Shown here piece by piece: positions 1-8,734 of a DNA stretch of 40,175 bases. Source of the stretch: Nesterenkonia muleiensis (GTDB taxonomy: Bacteria > Actinomycetota > Actinomycetes > Actinomycetales > Micrococcaceae); NCBI RefSeq assembly GCF_003600155.1, contig NZ_QWLD01000001.1, positions 1 through 40,175 of the forward strand, written 5' to 3'. The notes below the pieces were generated by a model. It did no database searches. It was given only the letters and a program-made list of their open reading frames with translations, and was not told where the DNA came from. The translations under genes and the position numbers were made by a program. The stretch's first letter is position 1. Each line of letters opens with the position of its first letter.

Positions 1-90
1 CAGACATGATTCCCTTTCAGATCATGCCAAACCATTTCCACCGTTAATCAGACAGTCCCCTTCAGCAGCTGATCCACGGCTCCGGGTGAT

Positions 91-957
91 TCAGTCGTCT
101 GCGGCGTGGATGTCTTTCTGCCGGACAGGTTGGCCCTGTGCGGCCAATGATGCGAGCAGGGCGAGCTGGTCGGCGCTTTCGGGATGCGTATTGGTTGGGT
201 GGTAGATGACCAGTGTTTGGTCCCCGGTGTCGTCGACGGCGAGTTTGGAGAGGTTCAACTCCATGGGGCCTACCTGCGGATGATCGACCCGGACGGTCCC
301 GCCCCGGGCCGGCTTCACATCGTGGAGTGACCACGTCCGACGGAACTCCTCGCTTGCCAGCGACAGCTCACCGACCAGTTGCACGGCCCGTGGGTCCTCC
401 AGGTCGGATCCGATGCGCTTGCGGAACATTGCGACCATTTCACGTCGATTGATGTGCATTGGCCCGTCTGCGTCGAGGAAGACCGTCCGCAGCAGGTTCT
501 CCCCAGGGCGTAGTTCCGGGGACAGGGCCAGAGCTATTGCGTTGCTGGCGAGCACGTCCATGTATCGACCGGTGATGAACGCCGGCATGTTGATCGAGTG
601 GACGAGCTCTGTGATCCGAGGGGTGACCGTCTCGCGGCGAGGGGGTGCGCGACGTCCTTGCGGTTTTGCGGCGCTCAGTTCGAGGATGTGTTCGACGGCG
701 GGTTCGTCGAGCTGCAGCACCCGGGCGACGGCTTCGAGGACCTGCATCGAGGGGTTGCGGTTGCGTCCCTGCTCCAGTCGTAGGTAGTAGTCGGAGCTGA
801 TGCCGGCGAGCATGGCCACTTCTTCGCGACGCAGCCCTGAGACCCGGCGCCGGCTGTCGTTGGGCAGACCGACAGCCGCAGGAGACACCAGCTCCCGCCG
901 AGCGCGCAGGTACTCGCCCAGCCTGTTCGCCTGGTTCCCGCCGGTGTCATTCGCCAT
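91..957 (-). CDS. XRE-family regulator with MmyB-like ligand domain (copy 1)
   Basis: A 288-residue transcription regulator. An N-terminal helix-turn-helix (about residues 10-75) carries the family signature RRRVSGLRREEVAMLAGIS followed by DYYLRLEQGR. The rest matches the MmyB-like ligand-binding half (PAFITGRYMDVLASNA, then FRRTWSLHDV and the terminal LVIYHPT). I chose the ATG at 957 because the HTH begins soon after it; the open frame runs another 94 codons upstream, but that stretch is low-complexity and lies across the divergent promoter region. It is divergent from the SDR gene at 1127, with 169 bp between them. MmyB-like regulators are often found beside short-chain dehydrogenases in actinobacteria, so control of that SDR and of itself is a reasonable inference. 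The ligand is unknown. Confidence 0.9.
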   Translation of the reverse strand: MANDTGGNQANRLGEYLRARRELVSPAAVGLPNDSRRRVSGLRREEVAMLAGISSDYYLRLEQGRNRNPSMQVLEAVARVLQLDEPAVEHILELSAAKPQGRRAPPRRETVTPRITELVHSINMPAFITGRYMDVLASNAIALALSPELRPGENLLRTVFLDADGPMHINRREMVAMFRKRIGSDLEDPRAVQLVGELSLASEEFRRTWSLHDVKPARGGTVRVDHPQVGPMELNLSKLAVDDTGDQTLVIYHPTNTHPESADQLALLASLAAQGQPVRQKDIHAADD

Positions 958-1126
958 GGTTTTCAATGGTAGTTCCCCCAGTGCGGCGCTGGCTGGTCCT
1001 GTCACTCCCAGGATCGAGGTGGCCCTCCCGCCCAGGCCCGAGGTCCCGCACAGTGATAGGAGAGCGCACAGTGCACCGCCACGAGCGTTCATCTGCCAGA
1101 ACCACACCAGATAAGGGAGGGTCCTT

Positions 1127-1882
1127 GTGCCCACGAACCGCATTGCACTGATTACCGGAGCCAACCAAGGCATGGGCAAGCAGGTCGCCACAGAGCTCGT
1201 CGACGAGGGAGTGACCGTGTTTCTCGGATCCCGCGACATAGCTCGCGGTCAGACGGCAGCCGCAGAGATCGGCGAGGGCGCCATCGCGCTTCAACTCGAT
1301 GTGACCGATACCGCCTCGATCGCCGCGGCCGCGGGGCGGATCCACCAGGAGGCCGGCAGGCTCGACCTGCTGGTGAACAATGCGGCGGTCTCCACCACCC
1401 GCACTGATCTCCGCGATCTGGCCGAGCTGCGCGACTCGTCGAAGGCCAGCAGCGTGCCTGTTGATGAGGTGCGGGCAGTTTGGGATGTTAACGTCTTCGG
1501 GGCCCTGGGAGTATATCAGGCCATGCTGCCGCTACTTCGAGAGTCGTCGGATGCGCGCATTGTGAACGTCACCAGCGCAGTTGGCTCGCTGACGACCGTG
1601 GCCGACCCATCCTTCCCGTTCCATTCGGCCTTCGAGCCTGTCTATGCGGCGTCGAAGACCGCGCTCAACGCTGTGACGCTGTCCATGATGATCGAGCTGG
1701 AGGACACTGATATCAAGGTCAACCTGGTCTCGCCAGGGTTCGCGAACACCGCCCTGGTCAACTTCGAGGGAACGGAGTCGGTCGAGGATGCCTCCCGCGA
1801 GGTGGTGCGAGTCGCTCGCCTTGGTCACGACGGGCCGTCCGGCACCTTCACCCTCTGGGAGGGCGTGGACCTCCCGTGGTGA
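1127..1882 (+). CDS. SDR-family NAD(P)-dependent oxidoreductase
   Basis: A 251-residue classical short-chain dehydrogenase/reductase. The cofactor loop is TGANQGMG (residues 10-17), the structural motif LVNNAAVS follows, and the catalytic YxxxK is Y173-AAS-K177, so the Rossmann enzyme looks intact. The C-terminus is short and ends in LWEGVDLPW, a form common in the SDRs paired with MmyB regulators. The start is GTG at 1127, preceded by a strong AAGGGAGG ribosome site at 1113-1120. It faces away from the XRE regulator at 91-957 and probably shares control with it. The substrate cannot be read from sequence; oxidation or reduction of a small carbonyl or alcohol is known only at family level. 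Confidence 0.92.
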   Translation: MPTNRIALITGANQGMGKQVATELVDEGVTVFLGSRDIARGQTAAAEIGEGAIALQLDVTDTASIAAAAGRIHQEAGRLDLLVNNAAVSTTRTDLRDLAELRDSSKASSVPVDEVRAVWDVNVFGALGVYQAMLPLLRESSDARIVNVTSAVGSLTTVADPSFPFHSAFEPVYAASKTALNAVTLSMMIELEDTDIKVNLVSPGFANTALVNFEGTESVEDASREVVRVARLGHDGPSGTFTLWEGVDLPW

Positions 1883-2011
1883 ACGACTGCGAACAGAACA
1901 GCTAGTGGGCGGATTGGTCCCGGGGAGGGCGTGGAGGCTGCCAGGGCGAGTCGTGCCTCGCTGACCGCGGGAATTGTGAGCTAGGTGAGACGGCGCCTTG
2001 GCCGCATGCCT

Positions 2012-2599
2012 TCACGTGAGTGGGTGTACGGCACCCATGGCGGCGTCGAGCAGGGTGCTGAGGTCTCTGTGTTCGTCAGTGCTGAGCCATTGTGCTTGTG
2101 CGGTGTGCAGACAGGCGATCGCCGCGGCCGCCAGGGCGTGCGCGCCAAGAGAGGCTTCAGCGGTCTCGCTTACCGGTAGGCGAGACATGAGGGCTGCGGC
2201 GATCTTCTTGTGCCAGGCGGCGTCTTTGTCCTGCTGCAGAGCGGGGCGTTCGAGCATGAGCCGTCCGAGGGCTTCGGCGTTGGGGTCGGTGCTGGCTTGT
2301 TCGATCAGTGGGTCGAAGGAGCGACGCAGAGCGGTCCAGGGTGATTCGTGCGCAGGGCGCCCAGTGAGTGTCTCGGCGATCGTCTGCCCGATGGAGGCCA
2401 GAGCTGCGGCGAACGCTTCATCCTTGCTGGCGAAGTAGCGGAAGTAGCTACGCCGGGAGATGCCTGCCGCCTGGGAGATCTCCTCGACCGTTGTGGTCTC
2501 GAACCCCTGGCTCAGAAACAGGCCCATAGCCGCCTCGACGATTTCGGTCCGCACAGCCCGACGAGTCCGCTCACGCAACGACATGTCCTGCATCTTCAT
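2012..2599 (-). CDS. TetR-family transcriptional regulator
   Basis: A 195-residue TetR-type repressor. The N-terminal HTH reads GFETTTVEEISQAAGISRRS followed by YFRYFASKDEAF, a very typical recognition helix, and the C-terminal domain is the variable helical ligand pocket. The start is at 2599, with alternatives at the ATGs of residues 3 and 6. It is divergent from the SDR gene beginning near 2694. The short gap holds the palindrome TGACACT-CA-AGTGTCA at 2629-2644, a good candidate for its own operator, so autoregulation and repression of the SDR are likely. The inducer is unknown. Confidence 0.92.
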   Translation of the reverse strand: MKMQDMSLRERTRRAVRTEIVEAAMGLFLSQGFETTTVEEISQAAGISRRSYFRYFASKDEAFAAALASIGQTIAETLTGRPAHESPWTALRRSFDPLIEQASTDPNAEALGRLMLERPALQQDKDAAWHKKIAAALMSRLPVSETAEASLGAHALAAAAIACLHTAQAQWLSTDEHRDLSTLLDAAMGAVHPLT

Positions 2600-2628
2600 C
2601 CCATCATGCTACTCTAGTGAGACAAATG

Positions 2629-2644
2629 TGACACTCAAGTGTCA
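2629..2644. promoter_or_regulatory. Palindromic operator between TetR and SDR genes
   Basis: The sequence TGACACT-CA-AGTGTCA is a perfect 7-bp inverted repeat with a 2-bp centre in the divergent gap between the TetR gene and the SDR. Further related half-sites flank it (TAGTG at 2615, CACTA at 2652, AGTGACA at 2659). The size and position fit a TetR-family operator that controls both promoters. Binding is inferred. Confidence 0.6.
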
Positions 2645-2693
2645 TGAAGAGCACTAAAGTGACAGTCAAGGTTGAGGTTGGGTGGATGCAGAG

Positions 2694-3539
2694 ATGACCA
2701 GACGGACGATCGTCATCACCGGAGCATCGGATGGAATCGGGGCCGAGGCCGCGCGCCAGGTTTCGCGCGCCACGGACGATCGGCTCATCTTGGTCGGGCG
2801 TTCCGCTGCGAAGACGGAGGCCGTTGCTCGTCAGGTGGGAGCGGATCACTTCCTCGCGGACTACACGAGTCTGAACCAGGTGCGGCGGCTGGCCGAAGAT
2901 ATCCGGAAAAACACGGATCGAGTTGATGTGCTGGCCAACAACGCCGGCGGTGTGTTCGGCCAGCGCACGGTGACCGAGGACGGCAACGAGAAGACCTTCC
3001 AGGTCAACCTCCTCGCCCCCTTCTTGCTTACGCACCTGCTCCTGGATCGGCTGCAGGCAGGCGATGGCGTGGTGGTCAACACCTCCAGCGCCTCGGCGAA
3101 GATCGTGGGGCAGGTCAATGTGAATGACCTCAATCATGAGAAAGCCTACGCACCGATGCGCGCTTACGGGGATGCGAAGCTGGCAAACATCTTGTTCGCC
3201 CGGGGCCTGCACGCCCGCTACCACTGGCAGGGGATCAACGCCGTCGCCTTCGATCCCGGCAACGTCCGCACCGGTTTCGGCGCGGAGAACAATGACTTCC
3301 TCACCCGGCTGCTGTACCGAACCCCGCTGTCGCGGTTGGCGCTGATCTCGCCGGCAAAGGGCGGAGCGAACCTGGCCTACTTCGTCACCGGCGTACATGG
3401 TGTTGACTGGGAGCCTGGGCGCTTCTATGCACGGAACAAGCCAGCGACGCCCAGGCAGACCAATAAGCAGGTCAACGACGACGCCCTCGTCGACCAGTTC
3501 TGGCATCGAACCGCCACACTCGTCGGAATGGAGAGCTGA
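2694..3539 (+). CDS. SDR-family oxidoreductase, retinol-dehydrogenase-like
   Basis: A short-chain dehydrogenase of 281 residues from the ATG at 2694; a GTG at 2682 would add four. The cofactor loop TGASDGIG, VLANNAGGVFG and the catalytic Y158-GDA-K162 are all present. The shape, with FQVNLLAPFLLTHLLLDRL and a long C-terminal extension ending in DQFWHRTATLVG, resembles the WW-domain/retinol-dehydrogenase-like SDR group rather than the FabG group. It is divergent from the TetR gene at 2012-2599 and probably repressed by it through the palindrome at 2629-2644. A role in detoxifying or modifying a carbonyl or alcohol compound is inferred; the substrate is unknown. Confidence 0.9.
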   Translation: MTRRTIVITGASDGIGAEAARQVSRATDDRLILVGRSAAKTEAVARQVGADHFLADYTSLNQVRRLAEDIRKNTDRVDVLANNAGGVFGQRTVTEDGNEKTFQVNLLAPFLLTHLLLDRLQAGDGVVVNTSSASAKIVGQVNVNDLNHEKAYAPMRAYGDAKLANILFARGLHARYHWQGINAVAFDPGNVRTGFGAENNDFLTRLLYRTPLSRLALISPAKGGANLAYFVTGVHGVDWEPGRFYARNKPATPRQTNKQVNDDALVDQFWHRTATLVGMES

Positions 3540-3660
3540 ACCGTCCCTGGCGAGAAGGTGCGCCTGATCCAAGAACGGGCCATCTGATATGCCGTGAAAG
3601 TAGCGCCAGCTCGTACGTTTTGCTGAGCCGCGTCCTTACCCAAGCGCCACCTCGATCACC

Positions 3661-4548
3661 TCACGCGCCAAGGACGAGGCCGACCCGGTCCGAGAGCGCG
3701 TCGATGAGGGCCTGGACGGCGGGTCTGCGACGGGCTTGGGCGCGGGTGACCAGCCAGTAGTCGAGAGGGACGTTCACCTCATCGGTGAGGACGCGGTGAA
3801 GGTCGTCGTGGCGATTCGCAAGGAAAGTGGGAAGGAGGCCGAGGCCCGCGCCTGAGCGGGTTGCCTCGACGTGGGCGAACACATTGGTCGAGGTGACGGC
3901 GTCGTCCATATGGGGCACCGAACGTCGGCTGACGTCGAGTTCGTCGACCTGCAACATCGAGGGAATGAAGTACACCAGGCCATGATCGCGGAGTTGATCG
4001 AGCGCAGTGGGGCGTCCGAACTCCGTCAGATAGGACGATGAACCGTAGAGCCCGAGTACGTAGGTACCGATCTTCCGTGCTTCGGCATACAGCACCCGGG
4101 GCTCGCCGACGACGATCTCGATATCAAGGCCTGATCGCTGAGTCCCTGCTCGGCGGGTCGTCGAGACGATCTCGACCGACAGCCGCGGATTGCGCCGCCG
4201 CAGTTCAGCTGCGGCAGGTGCTGCCACGTAGGTGGTGAACGCGTCGGTCGCGGACATCCGCACGACGTCCTCCAACCGGGTGTCGCCGGCTGGTCCGTCG
4301 TGGAAGGCTTTCATCGCTGCGGCCACCTGCTCGCTGGCCGCGAAGGCCCGTTGACCGAGAGGCGTCAGTTCCAGTCCTGAGGGGGCTCGCGTGAACACTC
4401 TGCCGCCGAGCGCGTTCTCGAGAGCAGTGATTCGCCGGGCGATGGTCGTGTGTGCCAGATCAAGGGTGCCTGCCGCCCGTGTGAAGCGCCCCGATCGTGC
4501 GACTTCTCTGAGAATGAGGAGGTCGTCGGCCTTCAGCTCTCGCATCAT
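3661..4548 (-). CDS. LysR-family transcriptional regulator
   Basis: A LysR-type regulator of about 295 residues. The N-terminal winged HTH spans roughly residues 5-62 (DLLILREVARSGRFTRAA, then LDLAHTTIARRITALENALG), followed by a periplasmic-binding-protein-like effector domain. In-frame ATGs lie at 4557, 4548 and 4545. I prefer 4548 because the 4557 codon sits inside the inverted repeat GTGCA-TTTT-TGCAC, which looks like the regulator's own binding site. It is divergent from the decayed acyl-CoA ligase ORF at 4679, which suggests it once controlled the catabolic genes there. The effector is unknown. Confidence 0.9.
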   Translation of the reverse strand: MMRELKADDLLILREVARSGRFTRAAGTLDLAHTTIARRITALENALGGRVFTRAPSGLELTPLGQRAFAASEQVAAAMKAFHDGPAGDTRLEDVVRMSATDAFTTYVAAPAAAELRRRNPRLSVEIVSTTRRAGTQRSGLDIEIVVGEPRVLYAEARKIGTYVLGLYGSSSYLTEFGRPTALDQLRDHGLVYFIPSMLQVDELDVSRRSVPHMDDAVTSTNVFAHVEATRSGAGLGLLPTFLANRHDDLHRVLTDEVNVPLDYWLVTRAQARRRPAVQALIDALSDRVGLVLGA

Positions 4549-4551
4549 AAT

Positions 4552-4565
4552 GTGCATTTTTGCAC
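4552..4565. promoter_or_regulatory. Inverted repeat at LysR start, probable autoregulatory site
   Basis: GTGCA-TTTT-TGCAC is a perfect 5-bp inverted repeat at the 5' end of the LysR gene. A third GTGCA copy lies near 4571-4575 (CAGTGCAAATACTG). The spacing suits LysR-type recognition sites next to a divergent target. Binding is inferred. Confidence 0.45.
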
Positions 4566-4678
4566 GTCTCAGTGCAAATACTGGCCATTGCCCTACCGTT
4601 CCTGTTCATCAAGACTGAGGTTTAATGGAGACTTGGACCATATGGGGCCTGGTGAGGGGTAGGAAGGGAGCCGGTGCG

Positions 4679-5371
4679 ATGGCCGCGACATCCCCGTCCG
4701 CAGAATCGTTTGCGGCCCTGTGGGCTGATCCGGTTCATCACCACGGTGATCGGCCGTTCCCGGTCTTCAAGCCGGTTTCGGCAGAACCGTCCACGTGGTC
4801 GTATGCCGAGTCCGACGATCAAGTCACTCGGGTTCAGTACGTTCTCCGCGCTACCGGTCTCTCAGCAGGTGACTGTGTGCATATCGTGTTGAAGAACTCA
4901 CCCGCCTTCGTGGCGATCTGCTCGCAGGAACGGGCCGGGACCTATCACCAAGAGGCTGGAGGGGTGTGCCCCTGGGTCATCGAGGTGGCCGAACACGCGA
5001 CCGATCTGGTGATGGACTCGGCACTCACATCACGGCCTCCCGGCGACCGTGTGTTGTGCGCGGTCAGCTCCTCGGATCGACTGGCCGTCATGCTCACCTC
5101 CGGGACGGCATCGGAGCTGAAGGGCGTCGTCTGGATCCAAGCGTGCTATGCCCATGCGGTCGCTTCGATGGCCGCCGCCCGTTTCCGGGCGCATCACCGG
5201 TGGTGCGTCTCCCTTCCGCTGTCTTATGCGAACGTACAGTACTGTTCATTCGTCCCCGCCATCGCCGCCGCGGTGCGGTGCCTGGCCTCCGCAGAGACAC
5301 GATACGTAACTGGCACCTGCCTCCATGCGGACGGCGGGACGGTGTTCGAGCAGCAACACCTCTTCAACTGA
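4679..5371 (+). pseudogene. Decayed acyl-CoA ligase fused to the C-terminal tail of an SDR
   Basis: An open frame of 230 residues that looks like a remnant joined from two genes. The first part is a CaiC-like AMP-dependent acyl-CoA synthetase N-terminus (ALWADPVHHHGDRPFPVF, GLSAGDCVHIVLKNSPAFVA, phosphate-binding loop MLTSGTASELKGVVW). Compared with the family's usual layout about 30-35 residues are missing after SPAFVAI. The C-terminal two thirds of the ligase are gone. The last ~27 residues (CLASAETRYVTGTCLHADGG) are instead a typical SDR C-terminus. The ATG at 4679 has a strong AGGAAGGGAG site at 4661-4670; an in-frame ATG at 4625 is also open. All junctions keep the frame. No ligase or SDR activity is expected. 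Confidence 0.75.
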
Positions 5372-5385
5372 TAGGAATGCTTGAA

Positions 5386-5760
5386 ATGCCCTTTGTTTAC
5401 GCGCCAGACGGCGTTGCACTCCATTACTCCTCCACCGGCGAGGGCCCGGCGCTCGACCAGTCCACCAGCGTTCCAACCCTCGCCGCACTGGCCCTGTGGG
5501 TCTCGTTCTCGGCTCAGGACTGGCGCGAGCTGATCCGTGAGATCGATGTGCCCATCCTGTTCGCGCACGGGCTACGGAGCCAGCTGTACCCGACGCGCTT
5601 ATGGGAGCCGATGGTCGAACTCGCGAAGGACGGCGGGGCCGCACTCTTCGACGCAGGACACGCGCCCTTCTGGGAGGTGCCGGCGGAGTTCAACGCCGCG
5701 GTTCTCGAGTTCTGTGACTCACTGGCGGGCACGAACGCCCTTGACGCGGGTCGCGTCTGA
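5386..5760 (+). pseudogene. Alpha/beta hydrolase with the central catalytic part deleted
   Basis: A 124-residue reading frame; a full family member is about 250-280 residues. The N-terminus (MPFVYAPDGVALHYSSTGEG) and the C-terminus ([15 protein letters not shown], then [15 protein letters not shown] with the catalytic His) are well preserved. The oxyanion loop and the GxSxG nucleophile elbow between them are absent, so an in-frame deletion near position 5455 is the simplest reading. It follows the ligase/SDR remnant with a small gap and precedes the amidase, as expected for a former catabolic operon. An ATG at 5377 is an alternative start; 5386 has AGGA at 5373-5376. Hydrolase activity is very unlikely. 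Confidence 0.75.
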
Positions 5761-5782
5761 TGGGGCAGGCGTGAGCGAGAGT

Positions 5783-7249
5783 ATGGGCGGGTCGGGTTCC
5801 GAAGCGATCGGCCCTGAGATTGTGCGGTGGGATGCGACGACCATGGCGGCTCGCATCCGCGACGGCAGCGTCTCCTCACATGCCGTGGTACAAACACACC
5901 TCGAGCGCATCGAGGAGATCGACGGGTCGCTGAACTCCGTGACCCGCGCCTTCGGCGACGCGGCGCTCGAGGCGGCTCGCGACGCGGATCGTCGGCTCTA
6001 TCGCGGGGATGCCATCGGTCCGTTGCATGGGGTGCCCTTCACCGTCAAGGACTCGCTGGACGTGGCCGGCGAGATTACCTCGCGCGGTTCGCGCCTGTTC
6101 GCCTCCCGGGTGCCCGGCCGTGACGCGACGGTGGTGCATCGACTCCGGCAGGCCGGCGCCATCCCACTTGCGAAGACGAACCTACCTGAGTTCTCCTACT
6201 CGACCGAGACCGACAACGACCTGACCGGTCGCACCAACAACCCCTGGGACCTCTCCAGGACGCCCGGCGGGTCGAGCGGCGGCGAATCGGCAGCGATTGC
6301 CGCAGGCATGTCCCCCTTGGGCGTCGGCAGCGACATCGCGATCTCGGTGCGCGGTCCGGCGCACTTCACCGGCGTCGCAGCGCTCAAACCGACGCGTTCA
6401 CGGGTTCCGATCACGGGCCACTGGCCGCGGGTGCCCGGACGGTACTGGCATGTCGGCCCTATGGCGCGCAGTGTGCGTGACCTTGCGCTCGCCTTCGACG
6501 TCATGCAGGGGCCTGACGGGTGCGACGGGTACGCCATCGCCTCTCGACCCCGGTCCGGCTCAGACGCCCCGGCGGGCTCCGAGGGACTGCGGATCGGATG
6601 GGTCGCCCAGCCAGAATTCGGTCCCATCGCGGCCGATGTCGTGCAAACGGTGACCGCAGCCGCCGAGGCGTGTGCAACCCTGGGGCATGAGGTCGACCAC
6701 GTCGCCCTGCCGGATCTAGCGCAGATCGATGGAACCTCGCTGAGCGCCGCGCTGTACACGCCAGAGATCATGGCGGCTGTGGGTCCGGTGATCGCGGGCC
6801 GCGAAGATCAGCTGCACGCCGTGTCCAGACGCTTGCTCAGGGCAGGGCCGCCGACTGGATCCACGATCGATAGCTATATCGCCGCGCACGCCCAGGTCGA
6901 ACGGCTGCAAGCGCTGTTCGTCCGGTACTTCGAGGACTACGACGTGCTGCTGTGCCCGGTGTGCCCGGTGTCTGCCCCACCGCATGCCCAGCGGCGCTTC
7001 CACGTCGACGGCGTAGAGATCCCATCCGCCGGAATCATGCGCGCGACCGTCCCCTTCAACCTGACCGGGTTGCCGGCGCTCGCCGTGCCGTTCGGCGTCA
7101 GCGCCGGCGGGCTCCCCATCGGTGTGCAACTCGTCGCCCCATGGCACCGCGACGAGCCGCTGCTGGCCCTGGGCGAAGCGTTGGCGGGGTATGGGCCGAT
7201 CGCGCACCATCGTCCGGCGGGATGGATGCCAACGTCTCCGCCCGGCTGA
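5783..7249 (+). CDS. Amidase-signature family amidase with altered nucleophile motif
   Basis: A 488-residue amidase-signature (AS) enzyme, a family that hydrolyses amides with a Ser-cisSer-Lys triad. The Lys is K89 in FTVKDSLD, the cis-Ser is S164 in GGSSGGES and the nucleophile would be S188, exactly 24 residues later as in well-studied members. The motif here is [12 protein letters not shown]. Most family members have two glycines directly before the serine, where this protein has Ala-Ile, so the oxyanion hole may be affected. A GTG at 5771 is an alternative start. It lies immediately after the broken hydrolase and looks like the last cistron of a decayed catabolic operon. The substrate is unknown. 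Confidence 0.88.
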   Translation: MGGSGSEAIGPEIVRWDATTMAARIRDGSVSSHAVVQTHLERIEEIDGSLNSVTRAFGDAALEAARDADRRLYRGDAIGPLHGVPFTVKDSLDVAGEITSRGSRLFASRVPGRDATVVHRLRQAGAIPLAKTNLPEFSYSTETDNDLTGRTNNPWDLSRTPGGSSGGESAAIAAGMSPLGVGSDIAISVRGPAHFTGVAALKPTRSRVPITGHWPRVPGRYWHVGPMARSVRDLALAFDVMQGPDGCDGYAIASRPRSGSDAPAGSEGLRIGWVAQPEFGPIAADVVQTVTAAAEACATLGHEVDHVALPDLAQIDGTSLSAALYTPEIMAAVGPVIAGREDQLHAVSRRLLRAGPPTGSTIDSYIAAHAQVERLQALFVRYFEDYDVLLCPVCPVSAPPHAQRRFHVDGVEIPSAGIMRATVPFNLTGLPALAVPFGVSAGGLPIGVQLVAPWHRDEPLLALGEALAGYGPIAHHRPAGWMPTSPPG

Positions 7250-7684
7250 CGGTGGCGCTGAGGCACCGTGATGCCGCTGTGCTCGCTGTCCTTGGGGGAA
7301 GGATCCGGTGAGAGGAACGAGGGCCTCTGAACCGTTCTGTTTGGTGGAGGTTTTGGTCCCCCAGTGTCCGCGCGCCTGCCTCCAGCTCACAAGCTACTTC
7401 CAGCCTCGTTCGCGGTGAGCGGCTTGCCCCTGTTTCCGCAGGTTGTCCAGCTCGGCGGAAGGCAGGTTGGGCTAGGTCTGTCATGAGGACACTAGTTCAC
7501 CTGAATCGCGCCGCCCCAGATGGAGCGACAGGTACGAGAGAGTTGCTCTCAAGCTTCGCAATCTGTCGAAGGCAACATCTCCATGACAAATTCTGCTCAT
7601 CATTGATGCACAGGGGCTTGCGCAAGAAGATCAGCAATACGTTAGCCATGGAATATGCACAATAGATGTCAAGTGACACATAAC
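7250..7684. other. Gap without a recognisable gene
   Basis: The 435 bp after the amidase contain only short frames without recognisable protein features or good ribosome sites. GC content drops noticeably from about 7540 onward, which suggests sequence of different origin. The stretch GGACACTAGTTCACC near 7488 has the look of an insertion-sequence end, but I find no matching partner or transposase. Confidence 0.4.
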
Positions 7685-7825
7685 ATGAGCACCGTTCTCA
7701 TTCTTAACGAAGGAAAGACTCACTCTGCGATTTCATCGCCCTCGCGGAATTTCCGCTTTCCCCTCGTCCTTCTGCTAGTGGCAGGCATGCTAGGGCTGTG
7801 CTTTGCCGCAGCACACGTTGCTTAA
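7685..7825 (+). CDS. Small single-helix membrane or signal-peptide ORF (46 aa)
   Basis: A 46-codon frame from the ATG at 7685. About 22 polar or basic residues are followed by a hydrophobic segment (FPLVLLLVAGMLGLCFAAA), the profile of a signal peptide or a single transmembrane helix. There is no clear ribosome site, and the region has lower GC than its surroundings. The next frame (7803-8183) overlaps its end in another register and lacks a good start. One possibility is therefore that this is the secretion signal of a gene broken by a frameshift near 7810-7823. I do not recognise a family. Confidence 0.4.
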   Translation: MSTVLILNEGKTHSAISSPSRNFRFPLVLLLVAGMLGLCFAAAHVA

Positions 7826-8183
7826 CAGATGCCTAATAGCCACGCGGCACCCACATCAGCCGGAAGACGATCCTAGGATCGATCAGGCATTCTTAGAGGA
7901 GTTTGCCGAAGGCTATGCAGGCTCAGGTAACGGCAGTGGGATCAACGGACAGAATGTGCAGCCGCCCGAGGTCACCACTTCGTCGAACTGCGTTGGCATC
8001 AATGCCGCCATAGGTTCAGCGAAGTATCTCGACAGTCGCAATGCGAGTGCGCTGTCCAGTTCGATGGCGGCAGGAGTGACTACGGCAGGACTGATCGAAA
8101 TCCTCACGGCGAAGCCTGGAATCGGCCCAGCTGCCGCAGCAACTACGGCGGCAGGACTGGGGCGAATGGGCAGGCAGTCTTAG
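7803..8183 (+). pseudogene. Gly/Ala-rich frame, possibly the body of a frameshifted secreted protein
   Basis: An open frame of about 126 codons whose only upstream start is a TTG without a ribosome site. From about 7870 it looks protein-like: an acidic segment DDPRIDQAFLEEFAEGYAGS, a Gly/Ser/Asn linker, one Cys in SSNCVGINAAIG, and a hydrophobic Ala/Gly-rich C-terminus (VTTAGLIEILTAKPGIGP). It may belong to the preceding signal-peptide-like ORF, separated by a single frameshift. The size and the Ala/Gly-rich tail recall small secreted peptides such as bacteriocins, but no family is recognised and this is speculation. Confidence 0.35.
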
Positions 8184-8338
8184 CGCCCTGTGTCACTCAG
8201 CTGAGTCGGAAACGACGTGGTGTGGTTGATGAGATCATGCTCTGGTTGACCGCCTGTGGGTGTGACCACCACCGGTGAGCGGGAGATCCTGCGGATCTGG
8301 GCCGAGCCCGGAGCTTCGGCATCGACATCATGGGTGGC

Positions 8339-8734
8339 TCATGAGCTGGGGAGGGTCTCGCCGTCTTTCATCGGTCGTACCCTCAGAGCTGAGTAGGTGT
8401 CGTCGTAGGAGACCTGTGTGACCGCCCGCCATCCGTACTCTTCCAGTTGTCTCCAGAGGGTGTCGCGGTTGATGTCGGTCTTGTTGGCCTTAGCGTAGAT
8501 GATCCAGACCGCCCGCATCGTGGCAAGGGCTTCGAGATGCTCCGTCAGGACGGTGTCCACGTCTGCGCGATTCCCCGTGAAGAGCACGGCCACATCCGCT
8601 TCGGTGATTCCTGTGTGCGTGAAGTCTTCAGTCGCTGCGAGGGGTTCGGGAACGGCGGCTGCCTCAGGCCATACCCAGAGCCTGCTGCCCGGTTTCAGTT
8701 GTAGTTTGCGGTGCAATGCCTTGGGATCACTCAC
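8339..8734 (-). CDS. DUF3052-like small protein, third cistron of the ArsR operon
   Basis: A 131-residue protein starting at a GTG whose last bases overlap the TGA of the preceding SRPBCC gene, so the two are translationally coupled. The N-terminal KLQLKPGSRLWVWPE, the central ADVAVLFTGNRADVDTVL, the strand AVWIIYAKANKT and the C-terminal DDTYSALRVRP follow the layout of DUF3052-type proteins, which have a small nucleotide-binding-like alpha/beta fold and no established function. Operon order ArsR-SRPBCC-DUF3052 suggests a shared job with the START-like protein. The family call rests on pattern resemblance, so moderate certainty. Confidence 0.75.
   Translation of the reverse strand: MSDPKALHRKLQLKPGSRLWVWPEAAAVPEPLAATEDFTHTGITEADVAVLFTGNRADVDTVLTEHLEALATMRAVWIIYAKANKTDINRDTLWRQLEEYGWRAVTQVSYDDTYSALRVRPMKDGETLPSS

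Noticed and set aside
1-90. AT-richer left edge of the window
   Set aside because: Only 90 bp, no gene or clear hairpin; cannot be interpreted without the flanking sequence.
2604-3572. 322-codon frame opposite the second SDR
   Set aside because: The SDR on the + strand has all catalytic motifs; the antisense text has none.
7483-7665. 60-codon frame and an IS-end-like GGACACTAG
   Set aside because: No transposase remnant and no matching inverted end found within the window.
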